This document shows, in pieces, positions 8,301 to 15,488 of a stretch of 64,000 nucleotides of DNA. The stretch covers positions 868,001 to 932,000 of the forward strand of contig NZ_STGB01000004.1 of the NCBI RefSeq assembly GCF_005222815.1, written 5' to 3'. The notes under the pieces are model-generated. The model did no database searches and was not told the origin of the DNA. It saw only the letters and a list, made by a program, of their open reading frames with translations. Numbering within the stretch: the first letter of the stretch is position 1; every line of letters begins with the position of its first letter. Position numbers and translations under genes: made by a program. This stretch comes from Roseomonas sp. AR75. GTDB lineage: Bacteria > Pseudomonadota > Alphaproteobacteria > Acetobacterales > Acetobacteraceae.

Positions 8301-9980
8301 TTGTTGCGTGACGCCGCCGAGCGCCGCGATCTCCAGCGTGCCGGTCGCCGACAGCGGCGCGTAGAGGGAGATCGCCCCGGGGGTGGACAGGCGCATCTCC
8401 GCCGCGCCGATCGGCGCATCCACGGAGAAGGCGAAGGCACTGGCCAAGTCATAGCGCGTGGCGGCGCCGCCGCCGTCGAGGGCGAGGATGCGGTTGCCGG
8501 CATGCGCCAGCCGCACCGCGCCGCCGAGGCTGGTCGCGGCCAGCGTGGTGACGTCCAGCGGCGCGGCCTGCGTGATGTCGCCGGCGGAGATCAGGCGCAG
8601 GTCGCCGAGGACCGTCAGCGGCGCATTGACAGCAATGCCCTCGCCGGGGGAGGCGGCGGGGTTGGTGGTGAGCAGCATCAGCGGTCCGGCATCGCGGTTG
8701 ACCGCGGCCTCCACACGGATGCTGCGCTCGGCTTCCAGGATCAGCAGGCCGGGCGTCGTGTTGACGGTGGCGGCGGTGACTTCGGCGGGTTCGGTGGCGC
8801 CCGACAGCGTCTCGACGATGCGCAGCGTCTCGGGGTCGAGCAGGACGGTGCCGTCGCGGCCTGCGTCGAGCGACGCATCCAGCGCGAGGGCGGCGCGAGA
8901 GGAGATTTCGATGCGGCCGCCCGGCGTGCCGCGCGCACTGGCGCGACCGCGCATCTCCGTGCGCTGCGCGGCGTGGACGATGACCTCGCCACCGGGGCCG
9001 GCGCGGCCATCGGCGCGCAGCGTGGCGTTCGGCGCGACGGTGCTGCGGGCGGAGAGCTGCGTCGGCGCGCCGATGCGGCTGGCGGCGCCGGCGCCGATGG
9101 TCACGCGGCCGCCCTGCGCGCCGGAGGCATCGAGCAGCGCGCCGCCCGGCACCAGCACGCCGCCGCCGGGCGCGGTGGCCGTGATGGTGCCGGCGGTGAT
9201 GCTGCCGCCGGCGCTGACGAGCGTCTCCAGCACGCCGGAGGCGGCCTGGGCGCTCAGCAGCACATGGCCGCCCTCGGCCTCGATCACGCCGGTGTTGGTG
9301 GCGAGCGCCGCGGCGCCGGATGGGGCGGCGCCGACCTGCCGCGTGACGTCGAAGGACAGCAGGCCGTCGCCGGCGAGATCCAGCGTGAAGGCCTCGGCGC
9401 CGGCGATGGCGACGCGGCCGAGGCGGGCGCGGATGGTGCCGGAATTGGCGGCGACGGGGCCGACCAGCGCGGCGAGGCCCTGCTCCCGCACGGTGATCGT
9501 GCCGCGATTCTCGACCCGTGCGCCGGGGCGCGGCGCGCGGTCGAAGGCCATGCGCCCGGCCATGAAGGCATTGTTCGTGGTGTCGGAGGCGGTCGCGATC
9601 AGCCCGGCCACGTCCACCTGGGCGCCCTGGTGGAAGACGATGCCGTTCGGGTTCACCAGCGCGACGCCGCCATTGGAGGTGAGGCGGCCGGCGATGGCGG
9701 AGGGATCGGGCCCGGTCACGCGCTGCAGCGACCAGGAGCCGGCATTGGGCTGCCGGATGTCCACCTGGTGCTGCGCGCCGATATCGAAGCCGCGCCATTC
9801 GATGACGGCGCGGTTGCTCGCCTGGTTCACCTGGGTGCGCGACGGCGTCTGGGTGATGCTGGCCTGGCCGGCGACGACGGCGCCGCCCTGCGGGCGCGCG
9901 TCGGGGGCCTGGGCACGGGCCGGCGCCGCGGCCAGCAGCGCCGTGGAGGCGAGCAGCAAGGTCTTCCGGGCGCGGCCCAT
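5316..9980 (-). CDS. Filamentous haemagglutinin N-terminal (TPS) domain exoprotein
   Basis: About 1554 residues. A signal peptide (MGRARKTLLLASTALLAAAP ... ARAQA) is followed by a TPS-secretion domain with the diagnostic NPNGI motif (VALVNPNGIVFHQGAQVDV) near residue 110. The bulk is a long repetitive, Gly/Ala/Leu-rich region (LAA.GDLTQ, NAIAALG) typical of a parallel beta-helix. Near the C-terminus is a two-Cys element (NACPMGAASCGQ), then a Pro-Gly-rich stretch with the repeating unit PGPGP.PDPG, then a short tail. It should be exported by Sec and crosses the outer membrane through a TpsB partner, but no TpsB gene is in the window. The start at 9980 is chosen because it gives a clean signal peptide; the frame is open to a TTG at 10046. 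It is the target of any regulation from the inverted repeats upstream. Confidence 0.85.
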   Translation of the reverse strand: MGRARKTLLLASTALLAAAPARAQAPDARPQGGAVVAGQASITQTPSRTQVNQASNRAVIEWRGFDIGAQHQVDIRQPNAGSWSLQRVTGPDPSAIAGRLTSNGGVALVNPNGIVFHQGAQVDVAGLIATASDTTNNAFMAGRMAFDRAPRPGARVENRGTITVREQGLAALVGPVAANSGTIRARLGRVAIAGAEAFTLDLAGDGLLSFDVTRQVGAAPSGAAALATNTGVIEAEGGHVLLSAQAASGVLETLVSAGGSITAGTITATAPGGGVLVPGGALLDASGAQGGRVTIGAGAASRIGAPTQLSARSTVAPNATLRADGRAGPGGEVIVHAAQRTEMRGRASARGTPGGRIEISSRAALALDASLDAGRDGTVLLDPETLRIVETLSGATEPAEVTAATVNTTPGLLILEAERSIRVEAAVNRDAGPLMLLTTNPAASPGEGIAVNAPLTVLGDLRLISAGDITQAAPLDVTTLAATSLGGAVRLAHAGNRILALDGGGAATRYDLASAFAFSVDAPIGAAEMRLSTPGAISLYAPLSATGTLEIAALGGVTQQGFGAGLSAGMLALDSPFGAIALQGAGNSIAALGDVTAPFGLALRNAGPMQIAGVLNGLGAAVTLGLDSGDLTQGAAGRLLAGSLHVTTPGGSVRLDAGANDVSRLSGTARDDLVLDAGRSLLLEGRVVAARIDLAAWGDLTQVTDALLVTPELSARAIGGRVALNDPLNAVAALREGAADTGFSLATAGTLRLLGRLTAPDIALTPAGSLLQDPGSSIEATFLRVNALTGSVRLAEPNAIAALGASSAAQDFALASTQALNVTGSLDAGSALLLDAAALRLAAPLAAADMTLRTVAGGIAQEGGTLLASTLRAEATDGVNLAAAGNAIAALSGHAGSSFRIRTDGALVVDDIAAPEIALRAGGAIAQGAAALGIATDLLALDSGGQVTLGAATNAIRELGAVAAPGGLTLRTTTALRLTEPVATAALDLTTGGDLSQLPFASLAADTLRLDIAGNATLESPGNALPRLLGAGIGGDLALSTSGPLTLEGDLLVSGAMTLIAAGTLSQPAGVIRAPRLTARSVFGSVDLDGANRLGAVGGSAAGIWHLRDTGTAPLALASLIAAPEVTLTLGGGLDQGSGALRAEVLGLDVAGAVLLDSASHRVGALSGRAGALRLAAGGPLSVTGALEIGDSLALSADSIGLLAPVSASGPALLVALSGDVAQAASGAALRLTGALEVHASGAVALAGAGNQVPRLVAGNAGADFALASDGPLTLAGGISGEGITLRALGAMRLDGATFQAGSAVLLAAPAGIEAGAPSLLEPRDPARLPVLMLDTRRTDGLTAIPGFVQPDIPGLPAAQQPTQLADFGLARSAAAGGAAFAIQAGASPVFLLLDSAPSVGTLEAGRLGVLGQGGSAFLVGVVGGVGGEEAAALVTISTSEAGYLFNACPMGAASCGQTPPPGPGPSPDPGPEPGPGPDPGPAPEPPPPPIAGPDPSPPTLAGPPILLVPVRVDLWDVVWTGEAPVPIEGRPPAPSLWAPWPVAWPLRPIAEVE

Positions 9981-10037
9981 GGCGTCTGTATGCCGTAAGG
10001 TTTTCTCAACCTCCAGTCGGAAGTTTCTGCCCATCTC

Positions 10038-10109
10038 TGCACGCAATGGATGCAGATCTGATCCGACTGCTTGTCGTGTGCGTCAACGCATGCATTGATG
10101 CGTGCAATG
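10038..10109. promoter_or_regulatory. Paired operator-like repeats between the exoprotein gene and the GntR gene
   Basis: Two related TGCA-bounded sequences face each other: TGCACGCAATGGATGCA at 10038-10054 and TGCATTGATGCGTGCA at 10091-10106, whose complement reads TGCACGCATCAATGCA. The second is nested in a perfect inverted repeat ACGCAT/ATGCGT (10086-10103) and in CATTG/CAATG, whose right arm includes the GntR start codon. The arrangement fits a GntR-type dimer bound at two sites to control its own gene and perhaps the divergent exoprotein gene. No binding consensus is known to me for this subfamily member. Confidence 0.5.
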
Positions 10110-10787
10110 GCCGATGCGCTCCGCACGTCACGACCCACCGCTGCCGAGGTCGCCTATCAGCGCCTGCGGACGATGATCCTCGACAACCACCTGCCGCCCG
10201 GCGCGCAGTGGCTGGAAGCGGAGCTGGCGCTGGAGCTCGGCCTGTCGCGCACGCCCGTGCGGGAAGCGATGCTGCGGTTGCAGCAGGACGGGCTGGTTTC
10301 CGTCACGCCGCGTCACGGCATGCGCGTGGCGGCGATCTCGCCGGCGGACATGCGGGACATCTACGACGTGCTGGAGAGCCTGGAGCCGAAGGCGGCCGAG
10401 CTGCTCGCCCGGCGCAACCTGCCGGAAGCCGATCTGGCGCCGCTGCTCTCGGCCTGCGACGCAATGGAGACGGCGATCGCGCGGCAGGACCGCGCGGCCT
10501 GGGCGCAGGCCGACGAGGGATTCCACCGCGGCCTCGCGGAGCTCTGCGGCAACCGGCGCCTGGCGGCGATGGTGATGCAGGTGTGGGACCAGTCGCATCG
10601 CGCGCGGATGTTCACGCTGAACATGCGCCCGCTGCCCGAGCGCTCCACCGCCGAGCATCGCGCGACGCTGGACGCCATCCGCGCCGGCGACGCCGAGAGC
10701 GCGCGTGAGATGTATCGCCGGCACCGCCAGCGGGGCGGCGCCGAACTGATTGCCCTGATCGAACGGAGCGGATTGGCATGGCTGTGA
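10107..10787 (+). CDS. GntR-family transcriptional regulator (FCD type)
   Basis: 226 residues from the ATG at 10107. An N-terminal winged helix (YQRLRTMILDNHLPPGAQW, then LELGLSRTPVREAMLRLQQDGLV and PRHGMRVA) is followed by an all-helical FCD effector domain with the usual acidic and His positions (FHRGLAELCGN, EHRATLDAI). FadR-like GntR regulators of this class usually respond to small organic acids and control the adjacent catabolic genes. The reading frame is open 36 nt further upstream, but the chosen start fits the domain boundary and places the operator-like repeats in the leader. It overlaps the dehydrogenase gene by 10 nt, so it is the first gene of its operon. Confidence 0.88.
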   Translation: MADALRTSRPTAAEVAYQRLRTMILDNHLPPGAQWLEAELALELGLSRTPVREAMLRLQQDGLVSVTPRHGMRVAAISPADMRDIYDVLESLEPKAAELLARRNLPEADLAPLLSACDAMETAIARQDRAAWAQADEGFHRGLAELCGNRRLAAMVMQVWDQSHRARMFTLNMRPLPERSTAEHRATLDAIRAGDAESAREMYRRHRQRGGAELIALIERSGLAWL

Positions 10788-11866
10788 CCTCCAATGCGGT
10801 GCGGATCGCCGTGATGCCCGGGGACGGCATCGGCGTGGAGGTGACCGACGCCGCGATGGCCGTGCTGGGGAAGCTGGTGAAGCGCCACGGCCTTGGCCTC
10901 GCGACGGAGACGCTGCGCGCCGGCGCCTTCGCCTACCAGCAGGACGGCGCGGCCATGACGGAGGAGGTGTTCCGGCGCGCCGAGGCCGCCGACGCGATCC
11001 TGCTGGGCGCCATGGGCTGGCCGGGCATCCGCTATCCCGACGGGACGGAGATCGCGCCGCAGCTCGATCTGCGCTTCCGCCTGGGTCTCTACGCCGGCGT
11101 GCGGCCGATCCGCGCCATCCCCGGCGTGCCGCTGGCACTCGCGCATCCGCGCGCGAAGGAGATCGACCTCGTCATCCTGCGCGAGAGCACCGAAGGGCTG
11201 TTCTGGGCGCGCGGCCGCGGCGAGATCATCGAGGATCGCGAGGCGCGCGACACGATGGTGATCACGCGCGCCACCACGGAGCGACTGAGCCGGTTCGCCT
11301 TCCGCCTGGCGGAGCGGCGCGCGGCGCGGCTCGGCCGGCCGCAGAAGGTCACGCTGGTGGACAAGGCCAATGTCTTCACCTCGATGGCCTTCATGCGGAA
11401 GGTCTTTCGCGAGGTCGCGCAGGAATTCCCACAGGTGCCGTCGGGCGAGCACTACATCGACGCGATGGCGCTCGACCTGGTGCGCCGGCCCTGGGATTTC
11501 GACGTGCTGCCGATGGAGAACATGTTCGGCGACATCATCTCCGACCTGGGCGCGGGGCTGATCGGCGGGATGGGCTACGCGCCGAGCGCGGATGTCGGCG
11601 ACACGCATGCGGTGTTCCAGCCGAGCCACGGCACCGGGCCCGACATCGCGGGCAAGGGCGTGGCCAATCCGACGGCGATGATCCTCTCGGCGGCGCTGAT
11701 GCTGGACTGGCTCGGCACGCGCGGCGCGGGACAGGCCTGGACCGATGCGGCGGACGAGCTGGAGGCCGCCGTGGACGGCGCCTTCGCAAGCGGGCTGCGT
11801 ACGGCGGAATTCGGCGGCGTGGGCACGGCCCAGGTGGCGAAGGCCGTGGCCGACCGGATCCCCTGA
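10778..11866 (+). CDS. Isocitrate/isopropylmalate/tartrate dehydrogenase family protein
   Basis: 362 residues of the beta-decarboxylating dehydrogenase family: NAD-site PGDGIGVEV at residues 14-22, the substrate arginines in AGVRPIRAI, LRESTEGLF, the catalytic Lys in VDKANVF, the metal-binding aspartates in DIISDLGAGLIGGMGYAPS, and the adenine loop PSHGTGPDIAGKG. The loop reads FQPSHGTGPD where LeuB enzymes usually have EPVHGSAPD. The loop and the catabolic context with a GntR regulator point to a tartrate/malate-type enzyme (TtuC-like) rather than leucine synthesis. GGAG precedes the ATG, which overlaps the GntR gene. Substrate assignment is inference. Confidence 0.82.
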   Translation: MAVTSNAVRIAVMPGDGIGVEVTDAAMAVLGKLVKRHGLGLATETLRAGAFAYQQDGAAMTEEVFRRAEAADAILLGAMGWPGIRYPDGTEIAPQLDLRFRLGLYAGVRPIRAIPGVPLALAHPRAKEIDLVILRESTEGLFWARGRGEIIEDREARDTMVITRATTERLSRFAFRLAERRAARLGRPQKVTLVDKANVFTSMAFMRKVFREVAQEFPQVPSGEHYIDAMALDLVRRPWDFDVLPMENMFGDIISDLGAGLIGGMGYAPSADVGDTHAVFQPSHGTGPDIAGKGVANPTAMILSAALMLDWLGTRGAGQAWTDAADELEAAVDGAFASGLRTAEFGGVGTAQVAKAVADRIP

Positions 11867-11924
11867 TCTGGCGCCACCCGGCGCGCCGGGCCATGCTGGC
11901 GCACCGGGAAGGAACGGCGCGGCG

Positions 11925-12596
11925 ATGGATGTGATCGAGGCGATGACGCAGCGGCGGAGCATCCGCGGCTTCCTGCCCGATCCCGTGCCGCGCGCCACTA
12001 TCGAGGCGATCCTGGAAGCGGCCGCCCGCGCGCCGTCGGGTTCCAACATCCAGCCCTGGCATGTGCGGGTGACCACCGGCGCCGAGCAGGCGCGGCTTTC
12101 CGCCGCTCTGCGCGCCGCGCACGCCGCCGGGGAGCCGGCGGCCCGCGAATACCACTACTATCCGCGGCAATGGCGGGAGCCCTACCTGGCGCGGCGGCGC
12201 GCCACCGGATGGGGGCTGTATGGTTTGCTCGGCATCGGCAAGGGCGACCATGCGGCGACAAAGGCGCAGCATGCGCGCAACTACGACTTCTTTGGCGCGC
12301 CGGTCGGGCTGTTCTTCAGCATGGACCGGGACATGGAACTCGGCTCCTGGCTCGACTGCGGCATGTTCATCCAGAACGTGATGCTCGCCGCCCGTGGGCA
12401 CGGGCTCGAGACCTGCGCGCAGGCGGCCTTCTGCGACTACCACGGGATCGTGGAGCGCGAACTCGGCCTGCCGAAGGAGCGCATCCTGATCTGCGGCATG
12501 TCGCTTGGCCGGCCCGATCCGGAGGAGCCGGCCAACCGGCTGGTGACGGCGCGCGAGCCGCTTTCCGCCTTCGTCACCTTCGGGCCGGAGGCATGA
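11925..12596 (+). CDS. Nitroreductase-family flavoprotein
   Basis: 223 residues. The FMN-binding start RRSIRGFLPDPVPRATIEAI and the PSGSNIQPWHV motif (about residues 38-48) are characteristic of nitroreductases. The central ELGSWLDCGMFIQNVMLAAR helix and the C-terminal ILICGMSLGRPDPEEP are also family features. It should be a dimeric FMN enzyme reducing nitro, quinone or unsaturated substrates with NAD(P)H. The ATG at 11925 follows GGGAAGGAACG. The gene sits 58 nt after the dehydrogenase and overlaps the MFS gene (ATGA), linking reduction and transport. Confidence 0.87.
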   Translation: MDVIEAMTQRRSIRGFLPDPVPRATIEAILEAAARAPSGSNIQPWHVRVTTGAEQARLSAALRAAHAAGEPAAREYHYYPRQWREPYLARRRATGWGLYGLLGIGKGDHAATKAQHARNYDFFGAPVGLFFSMDRDMELGSWLDCGMFIQNVMLAARGHGLETCAQAAFCDYHGIVERELGLPKERILICGMSLGRPDPEEPANRLVTAREPLSAFVTFGPEA

Positions 12597-13810
12597 GTGA
12601 CGCCCTGATCGATTCGCGTGCGGCCTGGCTGCGGCTTGCGGCGACGGTCGCGCTCGCGACGCTGGGCGGCGTGGGCATGTGGTCGGTGGTTGTCGCGTTG
12701 CCGCATGTGCAGGCGGAGTTCGGCGCGACGCGGGCCGGCGCGTCCTTGCCTTACACCCTCACCATGCTGGGTTTCGGCGCCGGCGGCATTCTCATGGGGC
12801 GCTTCGCGGACCGCTTCGGCGTGATGATCCCGCTGCTGGTCGCGGCGGTGATGCTCTGTGCCGGGTATGTCGCCGCGTCGCTGGCGCCGAGCCTAACGGT
12901 CTATGCGCTGGCGCAGGGGGTGCTGATCGGGATGCTGGGGGCATCCGCCTGCTTCGGGCCGCTGATGGCGGATGCGTCGCTTTGGTTCCGGCGGCGCCGC
13001 GGCATCGCGGTGGCGCTGGCGGCATCCGGCAACTACCTGGCGGGGGCGGTGTGGCCGCCGGTGCTCACGGCGTTGATCGGCGCCTATGGCTGGCGCAGCG
13101 CGCATCTGATGGTCGGGATCTTCTGCCTGGTGACGATGCTGCCGCTGGCGCTGCTGCTGCGCGCGCGGGCGCCGGGGCAGCGCGGCGGCGCGCCGGCAGC
13201 GGCAGGCGGCGCGGATCGGCCGCTCGGCCTGTCTCGCAACGGGCTGACGGTGGTGCTGTGCGCGGCCGGCGTTGCCTGCTGCGTGGCGATGGCAATGCCG
13301 CAGGTGCATATCGTCGCCTATTGCGGCGACCTCGGCTACGGCGTCGCGCGGGGGGCGGAGATGCTTTCGCTGATGCTGGCCTGCGGCATCGTCTCCCGCA
13401 TCGTGTCGGGCTTCATCGCGGACCGCATCGGCGGGCTGCGCACGCTGCTGCTGGGATCGGTGGCGCAGGGATTGTCGCTTTCGCTCTTCCTGTTCTTCGA
13501 CGGGATGGCCTCGCTCTATGTCCTGTCGGCGCTGTTCGGGCTGATGCAGGGCGGCATCGTGCCGTCCTATGCCGTGGTGGTGCGGGAGCATTTCCCGGCC
13601 GCCGAGGTCGGCATGCGCGTGGGCGTGGTGCTGTTCGCCACGCTGATCGGCATGGCCTTCGGAGGCTGGCTGTCCGGCCTGGTCTTCGATCTGACGGGCA
13701 GCTACTTCGCGGCGTTCCTCAATGGCGTGGCGTGGAATGCGGTGAACGTGGTCATCGTGACGACGCTGCTGTTGCGGGTGCGCGGCAGGCCGCGCCTGGC
13801 GGCGGCGTGA
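12593..13810 (+). CDS. MFS transporter, OFA/monocarboxylate-like
   Basis: 405 residues with about twelve membrane segments. Loop 2-3 has the MFS signature GRFADRFGVM (about 67-76), and the second half has SGFIADRIGGLRT. The overall pattern (short N-terminus, VVVALPHVQAEFG after TM1, RRRRGIAVALAASGN) resembles oxalate/formate and monocarboxylate-type carriers. The start ATG overlaps the nitroreductase stop. It most likely carries the organic-acid substrate of this GntR-regulated operon. Substrate is not readable from the sequence. Confidence 0.85.
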   Translation: MSDALIDSRAAWLRLAATVALATLGGVGMWSVVVALPHVQAEFGATRAGASLPYTLTMLGFGAGGILMGRFADRFGVMIPLLVAAVMLCAGYVAASLAPSLTVYALAQGVLIGMLGASACFGPLMADASLWFRRRRGIAVALAASGNYLAGAVWPPVLTALIGAYGWRSAHLMVGIFCLVTMLPLALLLRARAPGQRGGAPAAAGGADRPLGLSRNGLTVVLCAAGVACCVAMAMPQVHIVAYCGDLGYGVARGAEMLSLMLACGIVSRIVSGFIADRIGGLRTLLLGSVAQGLSLSLFLFFDGMASLYVLSALFGLMQGGIVPSYAVVVREHFPAAEVGMRVGVVLFATLIGMAFGGWLSGLVFDLTGSYFAAFLNGVAWNAVNVVIVTTLLLRVRGRPRLAAA

Positions 13811-13827
13811 CGCGCGCGCGTCACGCC
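13804..13827. terminator. 24-bp perfect palindrome containing both convergent stop codons
   Basis: Arms GGCGTGACGC and GCGTCACGCC flank GCGC. The TGA of the MFS gene (13808-13810) lies in the left arm and the TGA of the tandem hydrolase gene (complement of 13821-13823) lies in the right arm, so one symmetric element ends two convergent genes and probably terminates both transcripts. Confidence 0.6.
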
Positions 13828-15488
13828 AGCGCGGCGCGGATGGCGGCGGCGCGGTCGGCGACCGCCTCGCCGTAGCGCAGCGGCGTCACCTCCGGCCGCA
13901 TCGCAGCGGCAAGGTCGAGGCATTCGCCAAACAGGTCGGCCTCCGCGGCGATCAGCGCAACGCGATGCGGCAGCTGCGCCAGGCGCTCCGGCAGCGGCCA
14001 CGCGATGGCGGCCTGCCAGGCGGGGCCGAAGCTGGCGGGGTTCTTAGCCACCTCGCGGATCTCCTCCTGCAGGCGTTCCGGCTCCAGGCGCGGCTCCGCC
14101 TTGCGGGCGCAGGCAAGGGTGCGGTCGAACCAGGGAAACCACAAGCCCATGTCGCGGCGCATGTGCCACATGCGCAGCAGATGCGTTCCGTCCCAGGCGG
14201 GCAGCACATCCGGCGCCCAGCGCGGCGCCCATTCGGCGCGCTGGCGTGCGTGCAGGGCGATGGGACCGTCCAGGATCACCGACAGCGCGCGGTCCGGCCG
14301 CGCCGCTGCCGCGGCCACAACGGTGGCAGCGCCGGCATTGTGGCCGAGCAGATGTGCCTGGCCGACGCCGAGCGCATCGCAGACGGCCCAGAGCGTCTCC
14401 GCCCAGGCTTCGGGCGATTGGGCGCCGTCGGGCAACGGGTCGCTCTCGCCATGGCCGGGCGGATCGAAGGCGACCACGGGGATGTCGGCGCCGAGTGCCA
14501 CGATCAGCGTTTCGTATCGCGCGGAGGAACCGGGGACATGCGGCGCGATCACCAGCGGCGGCGCGGCGCGCACATCGCCCATCACGCGCACCAGCACCTG
14601 CGCGCCGTCGATGTCCAGGTAGTTGGTCGTGCTGCGGCCGGCGATGGGTGTCGCCGGCGGCGCGGGCGGCACGCTGCCGCGCGCGGGATGGCGCAGCAGG
14701 ATGGCGCGTTCGGCCGCGGCCGCGGCGAGCGGGTCGCGCGGCATCTCCGCCTGCCAAGCCTCGGGCGGATACTGCGCCATGGTGCGGTGCTGGCTGTCGC
14801 CCGGCCGGTTGCCGAAGCAGACCGGCACCGTCAGCTCCGGCAGCATGGCGAGACCGGCATGGCGGAAGGCGGCGCTGTAGCCGATGCGATAGCCGTCGCC
14901 CGCTTCCAGAAGCTCCACCACGCCGCGATGGTTGAACTCCGCATCGGGCGCGTCGGTGTCGGCGCGGAAGGCCAGGGTCTGGTTGTGCCAGGGCCAGAAG
15001 ACATGCTGGTCGCGGTAGCGGTACCAGAGCCAGACGAGATGCGTGCCATCCCATTGCGGCACGATCGGCAGAAGGTAGCGCTTCAGCCGCTCCTCGGCGG
15101 CCTTGGCGGTGAACACCGGGAAGCCGTCGGTCAATGCCATGGAGCAGCGCGCGGCATGACGGCGCGCGAATTCCACGGCGATGGAAGCGCCGGTGTGGCG
15201 GCCATAGGTCGCGGTCTGCCCGACGCCGAGTTCCGTGAGAGCCTCCGCCAGCGCATCGGCGAAATCCTCGATCTCCGGCTGTTCCAGCGGCAGCAGGTCC
15301 GACAGGCCGAAGCCGGGCGTGTCGAAAGCGAGCGCGCAGAAGCTGCCCGCAAGAACCTCCTGCGGCTGGCGCAGCACCTTGGCCGAGCAGGGCGAGGCAT
15401 GCAGCAGGCAGACCGCCGGGCCGTCGCCGGCGCGCGTGTAGTGGACGCGGCGCGTGCCAATGGTGAGGAAATGCCTGGTGACCCTCAT
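13821..15488 (-). CDS. Tandem alpha/beta-hydrolase-fold protein with altered nucleophile positions
   Basis: 555 residues made of two homologous halves, about 1-270 and 285-555. Each has an HASP/APHVPG-type oxyanion loop, a D.PG.G.SD strand-4 motif, and a repeat-specific block WDGTHL..(L/M)W....(D) ... (F/W)PW....TLA at 146-173 and 432-459. The nucleophile elbow, normally G-x-S-x-G, reads GRHTG at 96-100 and GHNAG at 382-386. The central residue is therefore His in one half and Asn in the other, with no Ser, Asp or Cys. Either the chemistry is unusual or the protein binds rather than hydrolyses. It is the last gene of the eight-gene operon, overlapping the flavin oxidase by 4 nt. Confidence 0.8.
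   Translation of the reverse strand: MRVTRHFLTIGTRRVHYTRAGDGPAVCLLHASPCSAKVLRQPQEVLAGSFCALAFDTPGFGLSDLLPLEQPEIEDFADALAEALTELGVGQTATYGRHTGASIAVEFARRHAARCSMALTDGFPVFTAKAAEERLKRYLLPIVPQWDGTHLVWLWYRYRDQHVFWPWHNQTLAFRADTDAPDAEFNHRGVVELLEAGDGYRIGYSAAFRHAGLAMLPELTVPVCFGNRPGDSQHRTMAQYPPEAWQAEMPRDPLAAAAAERAILLRHPARGSVPPAPPATPIAGRSTTNYLDIDGAQVLVRVMGDVRAAPPLVIAPHVPGSSARYETLIVALGADIPVVAFDPPGHGESDPLPDGAQSPEAWAETLWAVCDALGVGQAHLLGHNAGAATVVAAAAARPDRALSVILDGPIALHARQRAEWAPRWAPDVLPAWDGTHLLRMWHMRRDMGLWFPWFDRTLACARKAEPRLEPERLQEEIREVAKNPASFGPAWQAAIAWPLPERLAQLPHRVALIAAEADLFGECLDLAAAMRPEVTPLRYGEAVADRAAAIRAALA

Noticed and set aside
4902..9998. A 1698-codon plus-strand open frame opposite the exoprotein gene
   Set aside because: It is antisense to a gene with a signal peptide and TPS domain. 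The translation is Arg/Gly/Gln-rich with no domain, an expected artefact of high GC.
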